The translations under genes and the position numbers were made by a program. From Macrostomum hystrix (lineage: Eukaryota > Platyhelminthes > Macrostomidae): a stretch of 64,000 nt of DNA. Position 1 is the stretch's first letter; each line of letters opens with the position of its first letter. Positions 13,055 through 23,915 of the stretch are shown in pieces. The stretch is from positions 2,604,001 to 2,668,000 of the forward strand of contig CATNEN010000002.1 of NCBI GenBank assembly GCA_950097015.1, written 5' to 3'. The notes beneath the pieces were generated by a model that was not told where the DNA came from, made no database searches, and saw only the letters and a list, made by a program, of their open reading frames with translations.

Positions 13055-14463
13055 CTACAGCACAAGGAATCCAGCTGCAATCAGCTTCTTGGCCTCCGAG
13101 TAAAAGCAGTTCCTGGCGCAGTTGTCCTCCTCAATATTGCACTGGCACTGCTCTGACAGGTCTGTCAGCACTTTGAAGTTTGCCAGACCTTCGCTCAGCT
13201 TGGCGGGGTCCAGCGAGATCTGGAGGTCGCCGCAGCCCTTGAACTGGAGCAGGCATGGCATGAAGTAGGTCTCCATGGCGACAACAGTGCTCTGCTTGGC
13301 GACATCAACATCGGTGCCCTGTCTTAAGGCATGCCAGACAGCAGACATTAGGGTGGCCTTCACTTGGTAGTTGTAGTAGCAGCCACGGAGGCATTGTATT
13401 TCGGACAGGTCGCACTTGCATCGCTCGGGCAGATCCAGGCTATTCAGGATGCGGACGAAAATGCGAGCCTGCTTGAAGTCTAGGACACCGCTTGGAGGAC
13501 AATTGATGTCACGCAGGATGCAGTCCTGCAGCTGGCTATCGCTAAAGGTGGGCTGCGAGGAACGAAGTTTTCTTGCTTGCTTGCCTGAAACAAACAGTCA
13601 AACGGCGATACAGAGCTGGGCGTGCATCTTGAACTGCTCTATGTTGGCAGAGGCTTAAATGCATGAAAGTTAACAGACGCCGTCATTCATTCTGCCCCCG
13701 GACTTCACATTGCCGTACGGACCAACTCATGTGTTCTCAAATATCGATTGGTTTAATCATTTTTCTACTTTTCTTGTCAACCAATTACACATATTTATTC
13801 GCAAAACCTGTTTCATTTAGTTTCAAAAAATAAACCTATTGATGTACCTAGGAGTGCGAAACGCGTCGTACAACTAATTTAATGGTGGTTTTCGCTTTCA
13901 TCTTTATCTTACTTGCCAAGCGAGAAACTTTACCAGACATCTGAGATCTGTTATTGGATTCAAAAATTATGTACAACAAATCCCTTAAAATTGTATCTCA
14001 TGAACAAAACTCACGTGGGACCCTAACAAGCGGTACAGGATTCGAGTATCTCCTTGTGCCAGACGGATCCACACCAGAACACCTGTACCACTGATTCTCC
14101 CTAAATGGTCTGTGATAGTTGGTGCTCAGGGTAGAGGAAAAAGTTTTGTGCAAAATCACCGGCGGCCCGATGGGATCATTGCGCTCATCGTTAAAGTGAA
14201 ACTTGATGTCTCGGAGGCGCACATCATGAGTGCAGTTCACGAATTTGAACCCGGGGAACTGTGACGGTCCGACGGTCACGGCTGAAAATTGAAGACAGAA
14301 AAAACTTGCCAGTAATCGGAAGCTATTGTGAATAACAACAGAACGTACTAATTTGAATGGGGTCGTTGACGGCCGGATCTTGGGCAAGTTTTGGACAAGC
14401 GCTCATTGGCGACAACAGAAGGCCAAGGAATAGGCAGGCTAGGACAACTGCTGGCTGGCCCAT
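13055..14463 (-). CDS. secreted Ig-like protein with two six-cysteine modules (3 exons, about 303 aa)
   Basis: Exons at 14463-14349, 14281-14015 and 13584-13055; introns use GTACGT...TTTTCAG and GTGAGT...GTTTCAG, and all phases agree. Exon 1 gives a signal peptide (MGQPAVVLACLF..., residues 1-22). Exon 2 gives an Ig-like domain (residues 40-127) with paired Cys in FVNC and WYRCSG, but without the usual core Trp. Exon 3 holds two repeats of one module: C-x6-C-x(26 or 28)-C-x-C-x6-C-x3-C, at Cys 149-196 and 238-287, each followed by an aromatic pair (YY, FY). Predicted to be exported; function unknown and no family recognised. An alternative is two adjacent genes, but the matching phase of intron 2 favours one. 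A decayed copy is at 41648-41884. Confidence 0.7.
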
Positions 14464-14570
14464 GGCTTTGCACTGCTGGTTGAAAGTAATTTCTAATTAA
14501 TGTCTAACAAATCCTCAAAGATAGGTAGGAAGGTAGAACTCCGCCTAAACTTGCCTAGATCTTTGTGTCC

Positions 14571-14580
14571 ATATTTATAG
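14571..14580 (-). promoter_or_regulatory. TATA box of the secreted-protein gene
   Basis: CTATAAATAT on the minus strand lies 108 bases upstream of the ATG at 14463, implying a transcription start near 14540 and a short leader. The same box is kept in the decayed copy at 41995-42004. Confidence 0.7.
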
Positions 14581-14581
14581 C

Positions 14582-14670
14582 AACGGGTCTTATAGTGGAC
14601 CCGTTCACACTGCTGAGGTGGAGAGCGAGGCGACAACCAATAGAGCGAGTGCTTCGCTGGTCGCTATTGG
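14582..14670 (-). promoter_or_regulatory. paired palindromes: AACGGGTC dyad and inverted CCAAT boxes
   Basis: Just upstream of the TATA box is a perfect inverted repeat, AACGGGTC - 8 bases - GACCCGTT (14582-14605). Farther upstream two CCAAT boxes face each other, CCAATAGAGCGA (14637-14648) and TCGCTATTGG (14661-14670). Both pairs persist in the paralogous promoter at 42006-42094. Inverted CCAAT boxes are classic NF-Y sites; the factor for the AACGGGTC dyad is unknown. Confidence 0.6.
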
Positions 14671-14868
14671 CTGGAGCTAAGGCATGCGCATCAGGAATAT
14701 CTGGAGTCGAGTTCAACCCTCTTGTTGAGGGAGGCGCACTGGTCAGCGCCCCGTACAGTTTTAGCCCATTTACTAGCATGTTTTGCCCCCCTTCGGGGAG
14801 CAGAAATATTTTTAATTTGTCTTGTAGAAACTTTTTAGCAGCTGTATTTTCAGCTTTTTTAAGCTACA

Positions 14869-15363
14869 ATGATCACCCAGTTGACAATGATCCCCCAGTT
14901 GACGATGATGCCCCAGTTGACAATGATCCCCCAGTTGACAATGATCCCCCGGTTGACAATGATCCCCCAGTCGACAATGATTCCCCAGTTGACAATGATC
15001 CCCCAGTTGATGATGATCCCCCAGTTGACAATGTTCCCTAAGTTAATGATGATACCGCAGTTGACAATGATCGCCCAGTTGACAATGATCCCCCAGTTGA
15101 CAATGATCCCCCAGTTGACAATGATCCCCCAGTCGGCAATGATCCCCCAGTTAACAATGATCCCCCAGTTGACAATGATCCCCAGTTGATGATGATCCCC
15201 AGTTGACAATGATCCCCCAGTTGACAATGTTCCCCCAGTTGACAATGATCCCCATGCAGTTGATGATGATCCCCCAGTTGACAATGATCCCCCAGTTGAT
15301 AATGATCCCCCATTTAATGATCACTCCCCATTGATGATGATGCCCATTTGACAATGTTGCCCA
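14869..15363. repeat. 18-bp minisatellite
   Basis: About 27 monomers of CAATGATCCCCCAGTTGA with scattered substitutions and a few length variants. 18 is a multiple of three and stops are rare, so several overlapping reading frames stay open on both strands; these have no independent support as genes. Confidence 0.95.
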
Positions 15364-15511
15364 GTTGAATTTTTATATTAGCTTGTTATGTAGAAAATTG
15401 AGAAGAACAACAATTAAATGAATATTAGGCAAAATATTATATATCATTATGACGTTATGAGATAACAAACTCAAAATGTCAATAATTAAATTCAATGACA
15501 AAAGAAACATT

Positions 15512-18405
15512 TTGCCATGATTCAAACTCTGGTTCACTATGATTCAAACTCTGGTTTAGCCATGATTCAAACTCTGGTTTAGCCATGATCCAAACTCTGG
15601 TTTAGCCATGATTCAAACTCTGGGTTAGCCATGATTCAAACGCTGGTTTAGCCATGATTCAAACGCTGGGTTAGCCATGATTCAAACGCTGGTTTAGCCA
15701 TGATTCAAACTCTGGTTTAGCCATGATTCAAACTCTGATTTTGCCATGATTCAAACTCTGGTTTAGCCATGATTCAAACTCTGGTTTAGCCATGATTCAA
15801 ACTCTGGTTTAGCCATGATTCAAACTCTGGGTTAGCCATGATTCAAACGCTGGTTTAGCCATGATTCAAACTCTGGGTTAGCCATGATTCAAACGCTGGT
15901 TTAGCCATGATTTCAACGCTGGTTTAGCAATGATTCAAACGCTGGTTCAGCCATGGTTTTAACTCTGGTTTAGCAATGATTCAAAATCTGGTTTAGCCAT
16001 GATTCAAACTCTGGGTAAGCCATGATTCAAACTCAGGTTTAGCCATGATTCAAACTCTGATTTTGCCATGATTCAAACTCTCGGTAAGCCATGATTCAGA
16101 CTCTGGTTTAGCAATGATTCAAACTCTGGTTTAGCCATGATTCAAACTCTGGTTTAGCCATGATTCAAACTCTGGTTTTGCCATGATTCAAACTCTGGTT
16201 TAGCCATGATTCAAACTCTGGTTTAGCCATGATTCAAACTCTGCTTTAGCCATGATTCAAACTCTGGTTTAGCCATAATTCAAACTCTGGTTTAGCAATG
16301 ATTCAAAATCTGCTTTAGCCATGATTCAAACTCTGGTTTAGCCATGATTCAAACTCTGGTTTAGCCATGATTCAAACTCTGATTTTGCCATGATTCAAAC
16401 TCTGGTTTAGCCATGATTCAAACTCTGGTTTAGCCATGATTCAAACTCTGCTTTAGCCATGATTCAAACTCTGCTTTAGCCATGATTCAAACTCTGGTTT
16501 AGCCATGATTAAAACTCTGGTTAGCTATGATTCAAACTCTGGTTTAGCCATGATTAAAACTCTGGTTTAGCCATGATTCAAGCTCTGGTTTAGCCATGAT
16601 TGTAACGCTGGGTTAGCCATGATTCAAAATCTGGTTTAGCCATGATTCAAACTCTGCTTTAGCCATGATTCAAACTCTGGTTTAGCCATGATTCAAACTC
16701 TGGTTTAGCCATGATTCAAACTCTGGTTTAGCCATGATTAAAACTCTGGTTAGCCATGATTCAAACTCTGGTTTAGCCATGATTCAAACTCTGGTTTAGC
16801 CATGATTAAAACTCTGGTTAGCTATGATTCAAACGCTGGTTTAGCCATGATTCAAACTCTGGGTTAGCCATGATTCAAAATCTGGTTTAGCCATGATTCA
16901 AAATCTGGTTTAGCCATGATTCAAACTCTGCTTTAGCCATGATTCAAACTCTGGTTTAGCCATGATTCAAACTCTGGTTTAGCCATGATTCAAACTCTGG
17001 TTTAGCCATGATTCAAACTCTGGTTTAGCCATGATTCAAACTCTGATTTTGCCATGATTCAAACTCTCGGTAAGCCATGATTCAGACTCTGGTTTAGCAA
17101 TGATTCAAACTCTGGTTTAGCCATGATTCAAACTCTGGTTTAGCCATGATTCAAACTCTGGTTTAGCCATGATTCAAACTCTGGTTTAGCAATGATTCAA
17201 AATCTGCTTTAGCCATGATTCAAACTCTGGTTTAGCCATGATTCAAACTCTGGTTTAGCCATGATTCAAACTCTGATTTTGCCATGATTCAAACTCTGGT
17301 TTAGCCATGATTCAAACTCTGGTTTAGCCATGATTCAAACTCTGCTTTAGCCATGATTCAAACTCTGCTTTAGCCATGATTCAAACTCTGGTTTAGCCAT
17401 GATTCAAACTCTGGTTAGCTATGATTCAAACTCTGGTTTAGCCATGATTAAAACTCTGGTTTAGCCATGATTCAAGCTCTGGTTTAGCCATGATTGTAAC
17501 GCTGGGTTAGCCATGATTCAAAATCTGGTTTAGCCATGATTCAAACTCTGCTTTAGCCATGATTCAAACTCTGCTTTAGCCATGATTCAAACTCTGGTTT
17601 AGCCATGATTCAAACTCTGGTTTAGCCATGATTCAAACTCTGGTTTAGCCATGATTAACTCTGGTTTAGCCATGATTCAAACGCTGGTTTAGCCATGATT
17701 TCAACGCTGGTTTAGCAATGATTCAATCGCTGGTTCAGCCATGGTTTTAACTCTGGTTTAGCTATGATTCAGACTCTGGTTTAGCAATGATTCAAAATCT
17801 GGTTTAGCCATGATTCAAAATCTGGTTTAGCCATGATTCAAACTCTGCTTTACCCATGATTCAAAATCTGGTTTAGCCATGATTCAAAATCTGGTTTAGC
17901 CATGATTCAAAATCTGGTTTAGCCATGATTCAAAATCTGGTTTAGCCATGATTCAAACTCTGCTTTAGCCATGATTCAAACTCTGGTTTAGCCATGATTC
18001 AAACTCTGGTTTAGCCATGATTCAAACTCTGGTTTAGCCATGATTCAAACTCTGGTTTAGCTATGATTCAAACTCTGCTTTAGCCATGATTCAAACTCTG
18101 GTTTAGCCATGATTCAAACTCTGGTTTAGCCATGATTCAAACTCTGGGTTAGCCATGATTCAAACGCTGGTTTAGCCATGATTTCAACGCTGGTTTAGCA
18201 ATGATTCAAACGCTGGTTCAGCCATGGTTTTAACTCTGGTTTAGCTATGATTCAGACTCTGGTTTAGTAATGATTCAAAATCTGGTTTAGCCATGATTCA
18301 AACTCTGGGTAAGCCATGATTCAAACTCTGGTTTAGCCATGATTCAAACTCTGCTTTAGCCATGATTCAAACTCTGGTTAAGCTATGATTCAGACACTGG
18401 TTTTG
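15512..18405. repeat. 23-bp minisatellite array B (about 2.9 kb)
   Basis: Consensus CATGATTCAAACTCTGGTTT plus AGC, same period as array A but unrelated sequence. Common variants are CGCTGG, CTCTGC, CTGATTTTGC and CTCTGGGTTAGC. Ordered variant blocks recur (for example near 16070 and 17060, and near 15900, 17700 and 18180), showing segmental duplications inside the array. Confidence 0.95.
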
Positions 18406-18410
18406 CTATG

Positions 18411-18839
18411 CAAAATTGAATTAAAAGTTTCCCCTTTCTTCAAAATTAAATAAAAATTTATCGCTTCGCATCCATCACTACTGACTGACAATTAGTTTAG
18501 ATGATTTGACGCAGTGCAGAGTCGAACCAGGGACACTTCGCCTAGCCTAGCCTAACCTATTCCTAGTGCCTACACATCGGCTATTCCGACTGTTGGTTAG
18601 TGGGTGCAAAAATCAGCCTTATAAAATGAATTCTCAAAATTCAGGGTTTGTACAATGAAGTAAGAAAATAGAGTACACTCAGTCTCGCGGTTGGTTGTGT
18701 ACATTTATTTCCAATTTGTCTCCAGAGTGCAGGCTTCAAATTCAATCAGCTATAGGGGTTGTTGCGCAATTTGACGATGCAATTCTAATTCAGTGGCAGT
18801 GAGTGAAATTCTCAATAGGCCAATATATTTTGACCTTTG
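18411..18839. other. AT-rich linker, no gene
   Basis: No gene is supported. On the minus strand GGTTCGACTCTGC (around 18510-18524) resembles an RNA polymerase III box B, but no adequate box A is seen, so at most it is a tRNA-derived SINE scrap. Confidence 0.35.
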
Positions 18840-19027
18840 AAAAATGGTCAAAAAGCATGTTTTTTGAATATTTAATCCCCTTAGCAATAAAGTTAAGCTT
18901 AATACAAATACGTGTATAATTGCCCCCATATTTAGCATCTTTTGGTGAAGAAATTGTGAAAATCGGTTGAGCCGTTCGGGAGAAAATCAATTACAAGCAA
19001 GCAACCAAGCAACCAACCAAGCAACCA
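18840..19027 (-). mobile_element. Helitron fragment, inverted, abutting Crypton
   Basis: The reverse complement carries the Helitron-array signature CTCCCGAACGGCTCAACCG, TTAAGCTTAA and GGGGATTAAATATTC. The extreme 5' bases are missing: the fragment ends in a GGTTGCTTGG tract fused to Crypton sequence at about 19028. It replaces the C-terminal half of the Crypton recombinase that is retained in the other copy (42879-43450). Confidence 0.7.
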
Positions 19028-19644
19028 TTAGTAGTAAGACCAGCGTGTTCTTCACCATCTCGAAGGGCAAAATGGAGCCCATTTAAATAAAAGAGAGTTC
19101 TCAGCAACTTCTTCGGTGTGTCATCACTGAGCACGGTATCCCACAGCTTCTCCTCATCAGTCGTACTGATCACGTACCGAAAGAAGTCGACGCGTCGCAC
19201 GTCCGAGAAAGTCTGCTCCAATCCACCGACCGAAGATACGAGTGTACCGGCAGGATATTTTGAGCCGTCCGTACGAGTGACTTTGTGTGTGCACCTTGAC
19301 AGCAGAGAATTGATTTCGGAGTCGTTCATGTCTTGCAGAGGCACAGTGCATTCGATGCCAGACTCTTGAAGCCATCGATTGAACGCTTGAACGGCCCACT
19401 TGTTGCTTTTTAGAGTGTTTTGAGCCTTCGTGCTCCGATTAAGATTGCGAATTTCATCCAATGCTGCCTCAGAATTGCCACGGACTTTTCGAAGTTGCTG
19501 GAGAGCAAACGGGTCGCGGCAATCCAACCCTTCACATTGTATTTCTTCCAAATCTACTGCCGAAAGGCGATTAGGATCGTAGTCTCCAACGAAGTCGGCG
19601 CCATAGTCTACCAGTGGGTTTAAAATGGAAGAATTTTGCTCCAT
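19028..19644 (-). pseudogene. Crypton tyrosine recombinase, N-terminal part (truncated)
   Basis: Opens at ATG 19644 (MEQNSSILNPLVDYG...) and runs to FALRDGEEHAGL, where the first catalytic Arg of a Crypton/DUF3504-type tyrosine recombinase is expected; after that the frame enters Helitron sequence and ends. The NHWLRATC, TGHRS and NYKR segments seen at 42879-43135 are missing, so this copy cannot be catalytic. Near-identical to 43450-44063, with a few replacements (e.g. QCEGLDCRDPF versus QRKGLDCRDPY). Cryptons are DNA transposons mobilised by a single recombinase. Confidence 0.75.
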
Positions 19645-20008
19645 CTAAACACTGCTGAGAAAATAGTCTTTAAGTCGGGTGAGAGCTGCCAAAAAGATAT
19701 AAAAATTGCCCATAGACAAAATCAGCGATGGAATGAAGGAAAAGTATACTTTTTTGCAATTGAATTCGCCGAAACTGCAAAACAATTCCCCATAGAAGCC
19801 CATGTGGTCTAAAAATAGTAAGCCCATAGAAATTAAGCTAAAAGTCGAGATTGAATTCGCCGAAATTGCATTTGAATTCGCACTGGTGACGTGTCTATAT
19901 GTTGCTAAAATCGCAGGAACTTAAATTCGGCAGTCCTTCTCTATCCTGTTTTCAAAATGCTGAGAGGACTGTACAAGCCAGTATCGACGACGGATAGATT
20001 GCGATGAG

Positions 20009-20257
20009 ATGGCTGGCTCCTGCTTAAAAACTGCCGTCGGACGCTTGCTCTCACAGCCTGAAGTTCGTGCGGAACTGCTCAATACGGCTGCGGCAGCAAA
20101 CCTTGGCATCACATTGCACACCTGGAGAATGGGAATTCTGAGACGTGAGGTGACGGTCGCCCTACAGCAGATCACACAGCAGAAGTGCTTGCAGTGGGCT
20201 AATCACACGGCAACCTACTTGAATCGCTGCCTGAATCATGAAGACATTTTGGCATGA
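20009..20257 (+). pseudogene. Tc1/mariner-type transposase, C-terminal remnant
   Basis: 82-residue frame (MAGSCLKTAVGRLLSQPEV...) ending CLNHEDILA. It aligns by eye with the C-terminus at 27743-28012: LK..., R.LS.P.V, L...W, KC..W, C(L/V)..EDI in the same order. No Asp/Glu catalytic core is present, so it is a remnant inside a non-autonomous element. Copy at 44428-44676. Confidence 0.5.
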
Positions 20258-20827
20258 TTAATTGCTCTTTTCTTTGATCGTTCGGTTGAATTCATTCTAC
20301 TCGTACATCAGTTCGCAAACTTTGTTTCCTCTTTGATTGTTTCCCCTTCGAAGCCTTTTGTCCTGTCAAATGAATACAAGCCATTGTATCACGCTGGCGC
20401 GTGTTAGATGCACGATTTACTGTGCGTCTAATGTAGTTGTCTATGGCAATTTTCTATCTGAGTAAAAACAACAAGCGTGCGTCTAACGCGTGTAATGCAC
20501 GGAAAGTGAGTATATTTTAATAAGTATACTTCTGCTACAAGTACAACGAACGAACAACATGGAATTGTGTAAACAAGGTAGACTGTGTAGACGCCTGACC
20601 CAAGTGATTTCCGTTTTAAGTCATCGAAAATGCTTTACATCGCTTATTGTGTATTCACATCGTGGACCCCCCGTCCTTTCGGTCCCTACACAGGCTTTTG
20701 TAAATCCCGATTACAGTTACAGTAACAGGAACGGTTAGCAGGTGCACAGACAGGGAAAGCGAATGAAGATGAAGGCGTTCTGCATTTGGAAGTTCAGTAT
20801 GGGAAAAGTTCATTGCTATTACTCACT

Positions 20828-21512
20828 CTAAGAATTGAACGTGCAGTTGTTGACAGTGTTGTAGAAGTTGTAAACCACAGTTGGCTTCTTCTTGGCGTCA
20901 TCACTTGGCGTCCCACCAGCAACGTCCGACGTGTCAGAAATAATCAGTGACTGGCTCATGACGGTAGAAGAGTCTTTCATAATCACGTCTTGCATGGAAT
21001 CATCCTTGTGTAGTGCAGAAGCCAAGCTGACCGACATGTCTCGCATTTCACCGTCCCTTCTGGAGCCAAAGCGTAAGTAGCGTTCTACAGTTCGCGTCTG
21101 CTTATGGCCAGTCACTTTGCAGATATCAGACACACTGTAACCTGCGTTAGATAGCTCCTTTATTACCGTGGATCGAATGCAGTGCGCAGTGTATGACTTT
21201 GATAAATTCGCCTTCTTTGAAATGACGGTCATCAGCTGGCCCAAGGGATTCACACCAATTGCCTTGTTCGGGCAGTACCATGCTCCATTTGCCCAACCAG
21301 TCTTTTTCGGCAGTAAGAAGAAAGGATATCTTTTCACCGTCTCCGAACTGCTTGATGGAATGGATTGCTCACGCTGAGCTAAATAGAGCTTCATAGCTTC
21401 CACAGGGCAGCGGCTTCTGTCTGGCAACGCACTCATAACAGCTTGCTTGACATAGTCACACGAGTTCCTGGAGAGTTCTTTGCCAACATTCTTTACTGTT
21501 CTATGGGCTTTT
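20828..21512 (-). pseudogene. second Crypton-type tyrosine recombinase, C-terminal fragment
   Basis: Minus-strand frame with CPVEAMKLYL, then YTAHCIRSTVIKELSNAGYS, TGHK and VERYL. This gives the H-x-x-R, second His and Tyr nucleophile of the tyrosine recombinase fold, spaced as in Crypton/DUF3504 proteins. It is clearly different from the recombinase at 42879-44063. The N-terminal half with the first catalytic Arg is absent, and the first residues of the frame (WSKNSKPIEK) come from the flanking TIR. The tail is rich in Ser/Asp and ends VYNFYNTVNNCTFNS. It lies in a 1.1-kb segment absent from the other block. Confidence 0.65.
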
Positions 21513-21599
21513 TCTATGGGCTTACTATTTTTAGACCACATTGGCTTCTATGGGGAATTGTTTTGCAGTTTCGGCGAATTCAATTGCAAAAAAGGTATA

Positions 21600-23368
21600 A
21601 TAAAACGTTTCAGGGATTTTTTCGAATAAATTCCGGAAAGGAAAGTAGTATAAGATAGATATGTGATGGTTTTACAGCCTGCGCTGCATCGACTTGACGC
21701 TGTCGTTACATATGCCCATGTCTTTAAATGTCATGGTTTAATAACAGAACTTAGCTTTACGTTCATAAACAATTAATAAATTGTGATGACCACGTCAGTT
21801 TTTTATTGAGCCTTTTTCTTGTGTTGTTTTACTTATTTGTGTGGATAAAATTAAAACTTTGAGGAATTCTATTCTTGTCCAAAGGATGGAGAATTGGGGA
21901 AAACGTCATTATTGGAGATAGTTACGATACTAGCAACTATGGGGAGCTTTCGGGGAGCTTATCGGGAGCCAATGGGGAGCTTGTAGCCGCATAGATAAAT
22001 CTGTGCTATTACGAAAGGTTTTCACTCTTTCAACCAATGCTACCCTTCTGATAAATCACACTAACCCTCTATAACTCATGCTACTCCCACGATAATTCAT
22101 TATAATGTCTCGATAATTTAGCTACATTTCAATAGATCATGCAACCCTCTCAATAGTTTATGCAGCACCCTCGAATACTTACGTATGCTTTTGCATTTAC
22201 TTGATGTATCACGCCTGCTATCAATAGATATCTAGCTCTATTATTTGTTAGTTTCGTGTTTTCTTAAAAAAATAACTTTGGAAATATTAAAAAATATTCT
22301 TAACTGTCCTGCTTAAAAACACGCCTAATTCTAAAAAACAATTATGCCATGCATCAGCTATGAGTAAAATATTTCTCCTTGTCTTGAATTCAAAAATGAT
22401 TGTAGCAATGCTCAAAAACGTTTCTTTCGTTTCGAAAATAAAAAACGCTAACAGCAAGTATGCTCGAACAGTTTTCATTTAGTGCTTGCAAGAATGCTTG
22501 AAAGAAAGTTAAAATATATAATGAAAGAAACGCTTATACCTTTGCTTAAGGCATTTTCTTATATTTGTGAATCTAAAAACGCTGGCAGCGAAAATTCTTT
22601 CCTCGGTTTTGTATCGAAAAACACTTGTTGCTGCAGTCGAAAAATGCTTTATTCTATTCTTAAAGCGAGAAGAATTATTAAGCTAACAAACATTTGCCTC
22701 GACTATCTCGCGCTAATCAAAAGCGCTTACTGTTACCAGTTAACTGTACCTGAAAAGACAAATAAAGAAAAATAATAATAATAATACTGTTATCTACGTT
22801 TTTAACTGATGATAATAAAATATTATCAACAGCTCCAATAGACTTCGAGCTAGATGAAAAAACGGCACAATGATTGAAGTCGAGACAATTTGTGACGATA
22901 TATGGACTGCAGTTTTCAGGGATAGAAAGGAGGAGGAAGGGTCTGACTAGCATTGAGAAATATGAAAGTAAAATCTGTGTAACTTACAGAAGTTTTTATT
23001 ATGTCAATAAAAATGTTAATATTTTGATAAAGAATTCTACCTGTCTATAATTCAGCTACTCGTTCGATAGTCCATAATCAGTCCTCGATAATTTATGCTA
23101 CCCTTCAATTAATCATGCCGCCCCTTAATAAGACATGCTACCCCCTCGATAAATTAAGCTACTCCTTGACAATTCATGCTTTCCCCTCAAAAAACCATGC
23201 TACCTCTGCAAGCCTTGCAAATGCCTTGCAAATACAATGTTCTGAAGTGTATTTGCAACTAAATCGAAAAAATATATAGGATGGCACTATTTTGAAGGAT
23301 AGCATGAAAATTGAAGTTTATACCGCAAGATGTCAAGATAAAAAATGTTATGCAAAGAAGGGGAAAGC
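21600..23368. other. AT-rich spacer with scattered minisatellite monomers
   Basis: No gene is supported. 21941-22000 holds about one and a half units of the 33-bp GGGGAGCTT repeat that is expanded in the other block (45292-46013). Degenerate CGATAATTCATGCT monomers appear at about 22050-22200 and 23040-23200. Short open frames around 22287-22953 are kept in the duplicate only because the whole block is near-identical. Confidence 0.6.
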
Positions 23369-23676
23369 ATCAAATTATCGATGGGTTAGCTTGATATATC
23401 GAGGAACAGCATGATTTATAGACGGGACAGCATAGTTATCGACGGGACAGATAAATTATCGACGGGACAACATAAGTTATCGACGGGACAGATAAATTAC
23501 CGACGGGACAGATGAATTACCGACGGGACAACATAAATTATCGACGGGACAACATAAATTATCGACGGGACAACATAAATTATCGACGGGACAACATATA
23601 TTATCGACAGGACAGATATATTATCGACGGGACAGATATATTATCGACGGGACATAAATTATCGACGGGAAAGCAT
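23369..23676. repeat. 21-bp minisatellite, short allele
   Basis: Consensus TTATCGACGGGACAACATAA plus A, about 14 units. The other block has roughly twice as many units (47397-48048). Its reverse complement matches the degenerate CGATAATTYATG family around it. Confidence 0.95.
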
Positions 23677-23711
23677 AAATGATGTTACCCAACTCTGCAA
23701 CTCAACCTCGT

Positions 23712-23915
23712 GATCTTAAGCACTGTCATCCCTGATCCCAAACACTGTGATCCCTGATCCCAAACAATGCCATCCCTGATCCCAAACAATGTCATCCCTG
23801 ATCCTAAACACTGTCATCCCTGATCCTAAACACTGTCATCCCTGATCCTAAACACTGTCATCCCTGATCCTAAACACTGTCATCCCTGATCCTAAACACT
23901 GTCATCCCTGATCAC
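23712..23915. repeat. 22-bp minisatellite
   Basis: About nine units of GATCCTAAACACTGTCATCC plus CT, with early units carrying CCCAAACA. The counterpart at 48083-48272 is about one unit shorter. Confidence 0.9.

Larger units (their letters stand above)
19745..21599. mobile_element. long-TIR Tc1/mariner-like element, copy 1, interrupted
   Basis: Ends read TATACTTTTTTGCAATTG and, inverted, TATACCTTTTTGCAATTG, with a TIR of about 130 bp containing GAATTCGCCGAAACTGC; a TA target duplication fits. The uninterrupted version is at 44164-44951. Here 20387-21512 is foreign sequence that replaces part of the right TIR and carries a second Crypton fragment. Confidence 0.7.

Noticed and set aside
14730-14774. 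Helitron 3' end for the secreted-gene locus (GGCGC...GCGCC hairpin, CTAG at 14771)
   Set aside because: The stem is short, too far from CTAG, and the second locus has no CTAG at the same place.
14565-15354. Several long overlapping frames on both strands
   Set aside because: Artefacts of an 18-bp repeat poor in stop codons.
22482-22953. Frames of 78-97 codons conserved at 46507-46978
   Set aside because: AT-rich, no recognisable motif, and conservation is explained by the block duplication.
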